Positions 42,945 to 55,680 of a DNA stretch of 64,000 nt are shown in pieces. The notes beneath the pieces are model-generated. The model did not search any database. It had not been told where the DNA came from and was given only the letters and a program-made list of their open reading frames with translations. Position 1 is the first letter of the stretch; each line of letters begins with the position of its first letter. Where the stretch lies: contig OY755242.1 of the NCBI GenBank assembly GCA_963576725.1, forward strand, positions 21,015,315-21,079,314, in the 5' to 3' direction. Origin of the DNA: Azorinus chamasolen. Taxonomy: Eukaryota > Mollusca > Bivalvia > Cardiida > Solecurtidae. A program made the translations under genes and the position numbers.

Positions 42945-44453
42945 TATGCATTATTATCTTGCATTATTTCATACGAGTAATATCCCTTTAAACATACCAA
43001 CAAACAGGATAGACCGTTTTCAGAGTTATATCAAATCGTTTGCGAGACCTGTTCAGGCAGATGACCTCTTAATGCTCAGTGAAAGTCGTGAGAAAAAAAA
43101 CTCCCAGAGGAGCTTTTACCCTACTTAACCTGCACCAGTCTTTTAATTCTTTATTTTATAAAGATTTAACATTATGAATTTGTGAAATGATCAATTCATG
43201 TATAAATATTTATTAAAATATGTGTAAAAAACCCTCATATTGACGACTTTTGACGACTCTGTAAAAGTCATTTTGTGAAACCATTGTGATAAATAGGAGC
43301 AAATGCTCTATTTATCACAATGGTTTCAAATTACAAAATTCTAAAAGTTTCCTTTTCTCTAGTTAATGCTCCTTTTCGATAGATTTATTCAAACTGGGCT
43401 TAAGCCATCAACACAGAAACTGACAAGGCAGATTACTGCTCAATGCAAGACCATATAACAATTGCAGTTTAGTGCTTGCTTAACCCTTAACTTCATATCT
43501 CGAGCTTAACGCAAAATTAGCTTATTAATAACTACATTCTTTAATATCTACAACAATTTGTTAAAATGTTCTTCTTTTGTTCTGAATGCAATGGTTTCTT
43601 CATTTTAAAGTGTCAAGCATTTTGGATCCTGATGAGAATTTGAATTGCCTGGGGTCTCGCTTAGATCAGCATTGCTTTACATTACAAATCATAGTGATAT
43701 GATAATAGTTGTGTACAAGGTCATCCCTATATACTGATAGAGAAGATTCAGACTAGATATCTCTGTCTGATCAGGGTCTACTCTATTTGCTTTGATAGCA
43801 TTAATATATATTTCTACACTATCTTATGGCGGCACTCGTGTTTCATGTGTTATGATAATCATTTCATTATAATCATCATGTCATAATTCTTAAATATTAA
43901 TGAAAATATACACATGAAGCAGATTTTACTTGATCGATTGACTGGTTTGGAAGCTGTGATACGCTGGCACTTAATGGTTAATACATAATGCCAACAAACC
44001 ACGAGAGAATGATTGCGATGATGACTTTGGCTAATCAGAAGTACTACAACGTATACAAATGTATACATGCATCATTCTGTTTAGAATTTGTTAGAACTAA
44101 TACTCATGATGTCTATAGTTCTTCCATGAATATTCCGTGAGTAAAGTGTTAATCATTTAGACGAATCAAAATGTACATATAATTAACAATAATTATTGTA
44201 ACATATCAGGCACATCACATTTTTGGTATGATGGGGGTTCAATTCAACAACCGTGACAGAGTAGAAAAGAATATGATGAACAAAACGAACGAAGTATTCA
44301 ACTAAAACACGTAAACGCTTCGCCCATTAAGATATAAGTAAAAAGGAAAGCAATATGTGCCGCTTTATTCGTTTTTGTATTTTTTGAGAAGCAATAGAAT
44401 ACGAAGGTGACATTCCACAGCCTTACCCACGGTACCCTCGCCGGTCTGACAAA

Positions 44454-44592
44454 ATAGTGGAAATTACTGACCTGCACTCGATGGATACAAAGGGTGTTTA
44501 ATACCATGGCATCCGGAACCAATCATGGTATACTATATCTGACATGAAAATGCTTCGTAACATAAACTTCGACTTAGTATGTGCAAAAATTA
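44454..44592. other. Inverted 140-base segment in unit 2
   Basis: TGGAAATTACTGACCTGCAC ... CTTAGTATGTGCAAAAATT is the reverse complement of 6415-6555, while the sequence on both sides (CGCCGGTCTGACAAA and AACAAAACC) stays in the original orientation. Confidence 0.85.
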
Positions 44593-44974
44593 ACAAAACC
44601 AACAAACTATAGCAATGTGTTAGAAGGGCGCACGGATATACAAATATCAGATCATAACATGAATGAAAATGCTCAATGAATAAAGAAGCGCGAGTCGGAT
44701 GACCTTATGCAAGCGATTAGGTAATCGCGCCCATAACTGCGAGTGGTCAGTGTGATAATAAGCGTAGTGGGAAACGGCTGAAGTGTCAGCTGTATCAGTG
44801 TTAATGCCTTTCCTTATATATTTAATGCCAAAACGAGCTTATTCGATATCAGATTGATACCATGCAAAGGATACTGCAGGATCTACAACGCTTTGATTGG
44901 AAATGTTTTCAAGAGTGGAAAATCTGAATGAAACGCAGATGACTGTATAGAGGCAACGTTAAGTTGGCTGCAAG

Positions 44975-46806
44975 TTCGCAGTTCGTTATGCAAATAACGA
45001 ACTGCAAAATATTTCGCAGTTCGTTATTCGAATAACGAACAACGGAAAGTTCACAGTTCGTTATTGGACTTACAGATTACGAAATGGTCATTAAAAGCTA
45101 TAATTAGCAGTAATTATATGTGCATTGTAGACATTGTGGAACCGATTCATCGTGGATGGTCGGGCCATTTTGCGGTTTTTCATTCGAATAAAGAAACAGT
45201 TCGCACTTCAATACCACACTATATTTAAGACACTGTAGACCCAAACCATAGCTTGATCAAATCTTATACAGTAGAACCCCTCTAATTTGACCACTTAATG
45301 AATACACATGGGAGTCTTTGTAACCCAGGTTAAGATCCCCTGTACCGTTGCCAGCGCTTTATCTTGAAACAGACTATAGCATTGTTGAATTCCGCTTGCT
45401 ATAGCCCGTTTCATTACTTATACTTATTTACCTGTATATGTCCATGGTTGGAAAGAGAGAGTGAATCGGTTTGGGAGTGTGCGATGATAATGTGACACGT
45501 GACACGAATTAACGTGCAACATCTCCTTTAGCTCCCGCTCTCATTCTGGCTCTAACTCTTCTAGCGAAGACATCTACTTATATAAATGTTTACTTCACTA
45601 CTTTAATTATTAAGCAGACTTCACATTCCGACCAGCTGACCCTATTCATCAATATACTTCTATTCGATTCTACATTATTGTTGGAGAATATACACAACGA
45701 ACTCCACCTGGGTCTTGTCGTTATTTACAACCCTGGTTACATATTTATAAGCAGGGGGTTGCTTAATGCAGGACGAAAGTAATGCAGAAAGTTACTCTAG
45801 AAGTTTTCTGCATTACATGTGTCCTGCATTAAGCTATCTACTGCATCTACCATCCATAATTATACCTCTTTTAGATGGTCGCATTAGAATAGTTTCGAAA
45901 CGAAATAATGTCAAAATAAGTTATAAACGCGCAGTGATGATGATATTCTAGACACTGTATACCCTACTCAGTGTGGATTCAAAGATTTCTCAGTTCGCCA
46001 TTTGAATAAAAACTATTTCACAGTTCAACTAATAACGAAATGGTCAGAACAAGTTAAAAATACGCAATGTTGATATTCTCCAAACTGTAGACCCAAACCA
46101 ATGTTGATTCAAAAGTTGTACATGTATATAAAATAGGTTGCCATTTCTCAGTTCCACATTCGATAACGAAATAGTTCGCAGTTGAACCTCTGAATAACGA
46201 AATGGTCAAAGTAATTTATGAATATTTATCGATATTCAATGATATTTTATACCCTGTAGACCCCAGTCATAGTGAATTCAAAAATTTATATATTAGTTCC
46301 AGAGCCATTTTGCAGTTCGTTATTCGAATAACGAAATATTTCGCAGTTCGTTATTCGAATAACGAAATTATCAAAATAAGTTAAAAAAAAGAGCAAAGAT
46401 AATACTTTAGAACCTGTAGACACCAGTCATAGTGAACTCAGTTATTTATATATCAAATCTGGAGCCATTTCGCAGTTCGTTATTCGAATAACGAAATATA
46501 TCGCAGTTCAACCTGCGAATAATGAAATGGCCAAATTAAGTTATAAAGACACAGTGATGTTATTTTAGACACACTAGACCTCAGTCATGGTGAAATCATT
46601 GATTTATGTATACAATCCGGGGCCATTTCGCATTTCGTTATTCGAATAACGAACTACGAAATGGCGCCTTTTAATCCACTATGACTGGGGTGTAGTGTAT
46701 CTTAAATATTATCATTGCGCATTTACAGCTGATTTTGGCCATTTTGTTATTCGAGGTTGAACTACGAAATATTTCATTGTTCGAATAACGAACTGCGAAA
46801 TGGTCC
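44975..46806. repeat. TTCGTTATTCGAATAACGAA palindrome array, unit 2
   Basis: Collinear with 6957-9025 but with one direct unit fewer (the equivalents of 8525 and 8690 are merged). It keeps the solo LTR and the inverted final unit. Confidence 0.85.
45319..45741 (+). mobile_element. Solo LTR, unit 2
   Basis: Same insertion as 7294-7739, at the same place in the same host element, 423 bases after small deletions (for example around 45480). Unit 3 lacks it. Sharing between units 1 and 2 places the insertion before their duplication. Confidence 0.75.
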
Positions 46807-48168
46807 CGGATTTACTTCGTACGCCAGAAATTATCGCAAGTTCCATAATATGACGATCGCAACTACATGTTGAGCAAATTGTTTGACACACCAATTAACT
46901 AGTTCTCTTACAAGGGTCCAAACTGTTTGAAACAATAATCATGGATGTAGAAACAGATAGGAAGTTTGTCAAAGCAAGTTACAAGTTGAAGAAAACGACA
47001 CTATTTGTAAACGTTAATATAAGGCAGAAACGTCATCATTTGCCGTATGAATAATTATGCAAGACGTACTGATATAATAATATTAATTAGATGATATTTT
47101 AAAATGGCATATGATTTAGGTCTATGTTATTCCATAAGCAAACAGACCAGACCCTGGTCAGGCCTTCTGTGTCCATGCTTATAAAACTTTTAGTTGAGTC
47201 TGAGTTCGTTCTCAAGTTTTAGATCGGTCAGATTTGAGCCTTTGGTTCAAATCTGACCAATCAAAAGCTTGAGAAATCAAATCTGACCAATCAAAAGATT
47301 GAGACCCATATCTGAGCCTACTGCCTTTGCAATAGCGTGAAAGGGTGGTTGTATAAGGAAAAGGGTTGATTAGACAATATCAGAAACTATATAGTATGTG
47401 TCTTTAGAGGTACATCTAATATATACTAAGAGTTGCAAGTAACCTGACCGAAGACTGATTTTAAAGGATAGGTATTTTGATTCAACTGTATTGTTAAAGT
47501 ATAAATACGCTGTCAGAGTAGATCGTGGCATGGCAGTTAGGCGTTGATGTGTAATAAGGTATAACACAACGTTCGACGTCCATAAACATTTCGATTATAC
47601 ATAATACATTGGTACCATGAGACAAATATGTGATCATGTGGAATAGCTCATCAGTTTTCTGCAGCAGTATTCCTCAATGCGCCGATGTTTATATACAAAT
47701 AACATTAATCAACAGTGTGAAGCTATGAGCTGGTGTTGTCTTCATTAACCAACTTCATTGATGCATATACTATTTGTTGAACCGGGTGTGCAGCAGACAT
47801 ATATTAAGCTGTTTGAATAAAAGTGTATATATGTAAATATGTGTTTATTTAATACAAGAATAAATAGTATTAAAATTTAGAAAATGAAACAGCTTTTATA
47901 ATCTTAAATATGAATAATTATAATAATTGATAAGCTTTTATTATATATAAATAAATACATAAAAGAGGAATGCCTAAATACACTGACAAACACTAGAGCT
48001 GTGCAAAGACTATGGTCCTACAAAGAAATCAAATTACCCCCTTTACGTGCCTGCACTTGACAAATTGTCAGTAGTTGATTCGGTGATGTAAATAAAGAGG
48101 TCATTAAACATTGTTGAGTCCCGTACTGAAATCTATTGGACTCGTTCACAGAAATGAAAAGCTAAATA

Positions 48169-48371
48169 CAGTAAATCCTCTCTATAACGGCCACTAAATT
48201 ACATCAGGTATTTTGTGTTAAAGGCAGGTGGTTCCATAAAGCAAGGTGAAAGTAAAACAGAACGCTCCTATAGAAGCGTTCTGTTTTATTTCACCTTGCT
48301 TTAAGCAGCCAACTGCCCTATATAACAGATAATTAACTCAAATTAGTGGTCGTTATAGAGAGGTTTTACTG
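48169..48371. mobile_element. CAGTAAAACCTCTCTATAAC palindromic MITE, unit 2
   Basis: Partner of 10424-10627; TA flanks and full arms, centre GAACGCTCCTATAGAAGCGT. Confidence 0.8.
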
Positions 48372-49834
48372 TAGAAAAAAGCGGATAAGAGTACAATATA
48401 GCTTTTCACGAATGTGTACGAGTCCAGAATATTAACCTCATGATAGTAAGCGCATATTTTTACAGTAAGACCTCTTAAAAATGACCATCAAAAGAGGCCT
48501 TAATTATTTATCGTAACATGGTCCTGAATCTAAACGCCTTTGCAGAGTACAAACCATAGGAGCCGTCTGACAAGGGTCTGCTCTGTTTGCTTATTGAATT
48601 ATATATATCTGATTCTACAGTTTCAGCCCAGATAAAACACATCCTGTGTTCATGTACCGTTTTAAAGATTCGGCTAATACATAGTCGGGATGTTATCGTT
48701 GTTTATATTCATATCAAACAGGGAATGGATTACAGTACAATGGAGGACAAAATGTGTGCAGCAAGGCAAAAATTATGCAGCATGGAAAAGGTTATGCAGA
48801 AAGCTTCTTCCCGTATTAGTCCTGCATTAAACAACCACGTCATTTTTATAGAAACTTGTTCATAAAGTGGTCATTTAAGAGGAGTGTTACTGTTTATATT
48901 TTATTTCGGATTCGTTGAAAACAACGGGTGCCGAGTGTCAAACAACTTAGATCCTGATTACAAGCCGAGTTATCCGACGGGCTCATCTAGGACCAAGCTG
49001 ATTGCAACTGCCAATCAGGTCGTGTTTAGTACCATAAGGGATAAATAATATGGTCTGTGCATTAAGAAACATACAGCTTATTTCAAACGTGTTTAACCTT
49101 TTCACCGCCGATGTCGCATAAATGCACCACGACAAATAGTGCAGTCCCAGACAATTAGAAATTAGGCGCCGAAAAGGTTAAGGCAGTATGTCCTGTTCGA
49201 AGAATTGGTTAGTTAATTAATGCATATAGACGTAGAATAATTATGTGAATGGACTGTTTCTTCACCTGTATTATAATAACACATCAAAGTATAACATATT
49301 GTCTATGTTCAAATTCGAGGCAGATTGTCAATAACATGTATCATTGCATATATATGAAGCCATCGCTATCTGTTAAAAAACGCAGTGTGGTAGATCTGTA
49401 ATTTTCTCCACTCTCTGATTTATTGTATTGCAAACAATGCAGACCCAGGTCAGCCACCACATCTCCAACACTGTGACTGGTCAGGGTTCGAAGATATCAG
49501 AATACGGGTTAACTTGAATACCCAAGGACTACAGTAAAGCCTCTTCGAACAGGAACTCTAGTAGAAAACATTTGTTATACTTTTACACAGGTTGTTGCTT
49601 AATGCAGGGTGAAAGTAATTGAGCTTATTGCATGACTGTCACCCTACATTAAGCTGCTACCTGTCTCTAAGACCGATGTTTGTACTACACTTAACGTCCT
49701 CTCCGGGCGTACCTTCAATGGCAAACGTACTTCACGAATATTCATAATGACGTTAGAGATAACGCCTATATGAATATCTATTAGCTTTATTCTGTAATGG
49801 CATTTAACTTTGGCAAAAGCTTTCGAATCATAGA

Positions 49835-50033
49835 CAGTAAAAGCTCTCTTAACTGGAATTCTAGTTGAGAATAATTTAGATACTTATAGGCAGGTGACTG
49901 CTTAATGCAAGATGAAAGTCATGCAGAAAGCTAGGAGCTTTCTGCTTGACTTTCACCTTGTATTAAGCTGTCACCTGTCTCAAAGACCGATATTTATACT
50001 CATTTGAACGTGCGGTTTAGAGAGGTTTTACTG
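49835..50033. mobile_element. CAGTAAAAGCTCTC MITE, unit 3
   Basis: CAGTAAAAGCTCTCTTAACTG ... GTTTAGAGAGGTTTTACTG with TA flanks; arms AAGATGAAAGTCATGCAG and CTGCTTGACTTTCACCTTG. Unit 2 keeps only the right end (GTTTAGAGAGGTTTTACTG near 35652), so a deletion removed the rest there. Confidence 0.75.
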
Positions 50034-50889
50034 TATATATTTTATTCCTTTATCAGACAGAACAGCACCCGATAAGACATTTCCTACATTAATGCCTGCT
50101 CTGAGTCTACCCTGTTTAAAAATGCACCCATATCCGTTTTATATGTAAATTGTTAACTACTACCCTACCGTTTGTGACTGGGAACAGCAAAAACAGTTTC
50201 ATATTGTATAAGGACTTATAGTTCTTACGTATACATTCGTGTCTCATTTTAGCCGTTAGCTATGGTCTTACTTCACTTATATATGAGAATGAGATATGAT
50301 AAGAATATATCTCATGGTAGGCAATTGTGATCACTCACCCTCTGTTGTTCTTCTGACTGTTCTTCAAACAACACAATCCTACTGAAACAGCTGGTTTTAA
50401 CTTTAGGTTGTCCCCTACCAAATTTGTTAAAAAACACATTCAATATAGAATTCACACGAAATACTGTTATAAACCATTGACCCATTTCATTCAATCGGAT
50501 TGATTATTTTGTGCAAATGAGAGAATAATTGTTATTATCTCCCCAGCTTGTCTGTCTGTCTATTTTGTCTGTCTGTCTGCCTCTGTCTTTGTTTGTTGCT
50601 GTCCCTGTCAGTGTGTCTCATTGTCTGACTGTCCGTCTGTATGTATGTAAAGTAAAGTACCTATTGTTGTAGTCTGCTTTCAGCGGACTGTGCATTTAAT
50701 CTACTGGACATAGAGCCATTCGCATACAATATTTAGCACTTTTAAAAGATTCTTAGTCAAACTATTATGAGAGATACAAGAAAATATCGACTATTTATCA
50801 ATTGATCTTTGCTTCATGGCTTGATTCCTATCGTAAACGCGGTGGCTTATGTTAAAAAAAGTGATAAATTAACAGAAAGTATCGTCTTA

Positions 50890-50979
50890 GCCGCTGTGAC
50901 GCAGTAGGTTAGCCGGAAGACTCTTGTTTTATAAATCACTTTTGTATCACCGGCAATGGTTCGAATCCACCAATAGCCA
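50890..50979 (+). mobile_element. tRNA-derived SINE-like element upstream of CTL copy E
   Basis: Same as 36531, with an intact GGTTCGAATCC B box but TGACGCAG in the A box. The 5' context AACGCGGTGGCTTATGTTAA is shared by the D and E copies. Confidence 0.6.
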
Positions 50980-51257
50980 TTTTTTTCTTTTCTTTGGTAG
51001 TATATTCTCTTATTTGTATTATTCTAGAGAAGCCTGGTGACTGGATAAAACGCATGTTCACGCCCATGCAAACGAGTAGACCCTATAGGAGTCGTCTGAT
51101 CAGGAACTGCTCTGTTGGCTTATTGGACTATATAGATCTGATTCTATAGTTTCAGTCAAGGTAAAACAAATCCTGTGTTCATGTACCATTATAAAGATTC
51201 GCGTATACATATCCATGATGTTATTATTGCTTATATTCATAGTAAACAGGGAATGGG

Positions 51258-51488
51258 TCAAATTTCTAGATGTCGTCTGCAATCGAAGTTTGTTAAATCA
51301 TTCGATAAATTCAGTAAATGAGATAGATGAATGTAAATTTGCAAGGAATAGAGCACAAATATAGAAATAGAGGTTGAAACAAAAAGTGAAGTTTCTGATC
51401 AGACGCCGCCTTCAAAAGGCGGTGTCTGATCTGGGACTGCACTATTTGTCGTGGTACATTTATGCGACATCGGCGTTGAAAGGGTTAA
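51258..51488. mobile_element. TTAA MITE with GC-rich centre, inverted, next to CTL E
   Basis: Same insertion as 37073-37303 in the tandem unit. Left TTAA now TCAA; the centre has GGCGGTGTCTG, breaking one palindrome pair. Confidence 0.75.
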
Positions 51489-51691
51489 ACAGGGAATGGG
51501 TCAAATACCGGTGGTGGCTTTCAGTATAATGCAGGACAAAAGTTATGCAGCAGGGCAAAGTTATGTAGAAAGCTTCTGCATGTCCTTCCTGCATTAGTCC
51601 ATCGTTAAGCAACCACGTGATTTTATAGAAACGATTCATATAATGGTCATATTAGAGGATGTGCTACTGTTTGTGTTGTTTAATTACAGTT

Positions 51692-51884
51692 CAGTAGAAC
51701 CCCGCCAATGTGACCAATTAATGGATAATCATGGGTGTCTTTATAAGCAGGTGGTTGCTTAATGCGGGACAAAAGTAATGCAGTAGCTTTCTGCATTACT
51801 GTTATCCTGCATTAAGCTACCACCTACATCTAGCACCCAAAATTATACCTGTGTTATGTGGTCGCATTAGCGGGGATTTTTCTG
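51692..51884. mobile_element. CAGTAGAACCCCGCC MITE upstream of CTL E
   Basis: Same insertion as 37505-37696, nearly identical. Confidence 0.7.
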
Positions 51885-52141
51885 TATAATGCATTCGCAC
51901 CAGACGAGCTTCTTGCACATAAGCCTGTAGAAGTTACAAACATGCCAAGATAACAATTTTACAGATCGTATAACGCATATTGGTTTGGCATGGTGAGAAA
52001 GGTTTCGTCTCAGAAAAAATACAATATTTTGAATAGCAGTTTCGAACGCAAACATCAGTACATTTAACGGCTGGTACATCAAAACATCTTCAATTTTAAA
52101 AGCTGAAGGACGAAATATAAATTTGATAACCAATTAAAACA
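51885..52141 (+). promoter_or_regulatory. Conserved 5' flank of CTL copy E
   Basis: It is nearly identical to the flank of copy D, and like it begins at the right end of a CAGT-ended palindromic element (51692-51884). No clear TATA box with correct spacing is visible. Confidence 0.45.
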
Positions 52142-52903
52142 ATGGATACTTGCAGGCCTTTGGCGATCTTGCTAATGGTTGTTCTTGTCCAGTTCATGGA
52201 TACAATAGGTAGTTTGGACTCTGATCTATCTTTGGACACTCGTTTAGACGGAAATGCTCTGTTCGATATGGGAAAAGATTTTAATAAACCGATACTTAAG
52301 CTTTTTGGAAGAGTCGTGTTGAATAGCGAGAAGAACATCCAAAGGCTGTGTCGCTTACATCCATGTACGGAATGGGGATCGTGGTCAGAATGTCCTGTGG
52401 GTCCGGAATTTGGCATAGTGACCAGGTCACGTGTGTGTAATGGAACAACAGACATATGCAAGTTCGACAGTCAGACACAATTTACAACAAATGAATCTAA
52501 AATTTGTGAAGGTAAATGTCCTCCAGGCTACAACAGGATCAACGGATACTGTCTAGAGTTTTCTCAGACGACAATGATACAAGCAGACGCAGAAGCTGAT
52601 TGTCAACAGGAAGGCGGTCACATGGTGAACATTAACACAAAACATATATCTGACAGTGTGCATGCGTTTCTTAAGAATCAAAGTTACACTGGTATTATCT
52701 GGATTAACGGGAATAGGACTAGTGTCGGATCATCCTGGACGTTTACCTATGGTGCCGCTCCTAATTTTGATAATTGGAAAACATCAGAGCCTACAAACCG
52801 TTCGACAGAATTATGCAAGGTAGACGAAAATAGCTCCAATACGAGATATTGGTATGACCGACGATGCACAGACAAAAACAACTTCGTTTGTCATATTATT
52901 TAA
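52142..52903 (+). CDS. Secreted TSP1-like / C-type lectin domain protein, copy E (253 aa)
   Basis: This is the tandem partner of copy D, with identical architecture: signal peptide 1-24, TSP1-like module about 75-126 and a long-form lectin domain to the end. The binding-site positions read EPT (216-218) and WYD (237-239). Against copy D I count about 8 replacements in residues 1-181 but about 19 in the last 72, mostly in the loop after ELCKVDE and the strand before the last cysteine. The flanking non-coding DNA is nearly the same in the two units, so the change is concentrated in the ligand-binding half. The frame is intact and the start is chosen by alignment with D and B. Confidence 0.92.
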   Translation: MDTCRPLAILLMVVLVQFMDTIGSLDSDLSLDTRLDGNALFDMGKDFNKPILKLFGRVVLNSEKNIQRLCRLHPCTEWGSWSECPVGPEFGIVTRSRVCNGTTDICKFDSQTQFTTNESKICEGKCPPGYNRINGYCLEFSQTTMIQADAEADCQQEGGHMVNINTKHISDSVHAFLKNQSYTGIIWINGNRTSVGSSWTFTYGAAPNFDNWKTSEPTNRSTELCKVDENSSNTRYWYDRRCTDKNNFVCHII

Positions 52904-53667
52904 CAGTTTACTATAAAATAAGCCTTTTAATGCATTTGCAAACAAACTGTTCTCTTTCTTTTGTATTCTTACTATTGTATAATTACTTATATGAATATTC
53001 ATAGGGAAATGACGGAAAAAGATACAGTGGGTGAAAAGGATACAGCGGCAACTAAGCTCAGAATAGGAATTGCTTTCAGTCAACCTAATAGCTAACAGTT
53101 GACACAAAAGCCATGTTATGTACAGTGGCAACCAAGTTCAGGATAGGAATGGTTAGTGATTTCATCCATGTGAAGCGCTTTTGAATGCACATATCCAGTG
53201 TGAAAAGAGCGATATATAAATGTGGTATAATAATAATAATTCAGTTATATATATCGTACCATGATATTTTACGTATGTTGTACGGATAATTTGTTTGACA
53301 TATAAGCATAAAATGATATATATGGATTAAAAACCGATACCCAATAGTGTACAGTAGAACCTCTCCTAGGCGATAATCAGAAAGAGGTCTAGTTCAGGGT
53401 ATGTAAAGTAGGTGGTAGCTCAATGCAGGTCAAAAGTAATAGAGTAATTTCATATAGGAACTTTCTGCATTACTTTTGACCTGTATTATGCAACCACCTG
53501 GACCCAATAAATGAATGGCCGCTTAATAAGCCGGCGTCTCATCAGGAACCATTCTGTTTGAAACTCATTCAATAATTTCTAAATTACACCAGATATAAAT
53601 TTGAACAGATTTCATTTTGTCACAGTTGGGTAAGTTTTATGTTAAACGTATCACACAGAGTTGGAGG

Positions 53668-54437
53668 TATATATGTTCTGCACATTATTGGAATTTGGAC
53701 GATTCTAGAATAGCCCTGCGCGTTTTAGGAATTACAAAAATGGCGGACCATTCAAGAATTACCCTGCGCGATTCAAGAATCGCGCAAGGCAAAATAACAT
53801 TACGCTCTTTGATCGTCATTGTTGTTTTGATCCACTGTTGTTCGGCCAGAAAAAAAGGACTTCGATGCGGATGCACTTAAGTCTTTGCTTTTCTAAAGTT
53901 AGTATGTTTTGTTGATAGAGTGTATCACTGTGATATTGTCCTGTTGTTTTTTTTAACCTGTCAAAACGTGAATATATCTTCGTCACTGAACGGATATAAG
54001 CCAAGTAGGAACGTTTTTATTAGCGGAAATAATCGTTATCAACCAAAACTATATATGACGTGTTCATCAAGCGTATAATTATTTAAAATTTGACAGGTTA
54101 AAAACAGTACAATACGACAGTACGTTTTACTGAACCATGTTATATTTTTGTGTGTTAAAAAATAAATGATTTTTATCAGAAAATATTACTAATTGAGGAC
54201 TATTAACCCTTTTTCATATCATCGTATTTTACAGTGTTTGCAAAACTTGCCCTTGAAATTTTTACATGTAAATGGAGAATTCCAACTTTGTCGACTATTC
54301 CAAAAACGCGCAAGGACTATTCTAGAATCGCCCTGCGCGTTTTAGGAATTCCAATACTGTCCGCCATTATTGGAATTCCTAAAACGCGCAGGGCAATTCT
54401 AGAACTGTCCATATGCCAATAACGCGCAGAACATATA
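53668..54437. mobile_element. 770-base foldback element, CCCTGCGCG family, unit 3 only
   Basis: Left TATATGTTCTGCACATTATT and right end, read in reverse, TATATGTTCTGCGCGTTATT. Both continue into ATTCTAGAAT and CCCTGCGCGTTTTAGGAATT. Smaller hairpins of the same motif lie inside (53745-53800, 54330-54410), and a second inverted pair (AACCTGTCAAA 53955, TTTGACAGGTT 54090). Units 1 and 2 lack it and read through the flanking ATATACAATA. No transposase. Confidence 0.75.
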
Positions 54438-54569
54438 CACTAAAACTCCCTAAACCGGGCAACCAAGTAAGTATAAATACCGGTGTTGGAGCCAGGTGAC
54501 AGCTTAATACAAGGTGAAAGTAATCCAGAAGGCTCATCAAGATAATTCTGCACTACTTTCATCTTGCAT

Positions 54570-55129
54570 TAAAGATGTATGCTGCGCAAATTTCTGCAAA
54601 TTTGCATTTCCAACTGACTTCAGAATTGGAATCTATTATATATACCTTAACACTTAACGCTAAACAGCACGGTCAGTAAATGGTTGTTTGTGTCGAAAAA
54701 AACCCACAAGAAAAATGGATTGCTACGGAAACCAACGGAACAGCCTTCGCCATTGACCGGAATCTGTCGTAAGATTCAATTTTTTACATACCGGAAATAA
54801 TCATTCGATGTACCTATATGAGTCAGCTCCCTTTGACCGTTATATTTGATTGACACCATTGAACGGTATATTTAGCTTATTTGCATGTAAATTATATGTG
54901 GTAAGATGGGCATATTGCCTTATTTTCCTGAATAAAATCTATTATGTAGGCCAACAACCACTGTCAGCCATTGTATATGTGGTAACAACCTAATTAATAT
55001 CCAGAGCCTTGTTCCGAAATAGAGTCGGAGTCATTCAGAACTTGGCCGAAGATGTCCGCTGATTTTCGAACAAAATCCCCGTTTCTAAAAAGGAGGCTCC
55101 TTTTTGTGTCACCTGCCGAGAGGCAGTGT
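54570..55129. other. Unit 3-specific gene-free DNA
   Basis: Not present in units 1 and 2. No repeats or coding recognised, apart from a short ACCGGAA/TTCCGGT type symmetry near 54760-54800. Confidence 0.45.
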
Positions 55130-55680
55130 TTCACTTAGGGATCACTTTTCCGTCGTCTGTCAGTCTGTCTGTCCGTCTGTCTATCTGTCTGTCCGTCACA
55201 CTTTCTTTTTTTGGCAGTCATTTCTAAACTAATCATTATAGAGTTTTCAAATTTCACTCATTGAACAAACTTGGTAAGAGAAAGTGTCATGCACAATGTC
55301 CATAACTCTAGCATCAATATTTTTTAGTTATTCTCCTTCTTCATATTTTCTTGTCCGGACAATAACTCTTCATCTACTGGTTCATTTGGTTTCAAATTTC
55401 ATATATTGAACAACAATGATGAGAGGAAGTGTTATACACAAGGGCCATAACTCTAGCATCAATATTTATGGAGTTATTCCGCTTTTGTTATATTGTTTTT
55501 CTTATTATTTTTACAAATACCAGTCAGGTTTGTCATGTATATACAATTGTCAACTACACCATGGGTGGTGGGTCAGCGGAGTTTTTTTTAATCCGGTGGG
55601 GGTTCGTGTATTGCATATTAACAGTTTTTGTTTCAGCTGCGAGCAGGTGACACATGTGTGCCTCTGAACACTCTTGTTAA
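55130..55680. repeat. Dispersed molluscan-type repeat with CATAACTCTAGCATCAATAT units, unit 3 only
   Basis: Starts with a (GTCT)n tract (55155-55200), then two diverged units of about 150 bases carrying TTCAAATTTCA, ATTGAACAA, GAGARRAAGTGT and CATAACTCTAGCATCAATAT. The end has GAGCAGGTGACACATGTGTG. I recognise the style as common in bivalve intergenic DNA (from memory, not verified). Open frames here are spurious. Confidence 0.55.

Larger units (their letters stand above)
34960..48895 (+). repeat. Segmental duplication unit 2 (contains CTL copy D)
   Basis: Tandem with unit 3: the sequence from the TTCGTTGAAAACAAC block at about 34965 recurs at about 48913, then CTL D/E, then the downstream block shared with unit 1. 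The spacing of D to E is 14189 bases. The junction near 48890-48910 lies within repeats that also occur at 2905 and 34960, suggesting unequal exchange between them. No gene other than CTL D is supported. Confidence 0.9.
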
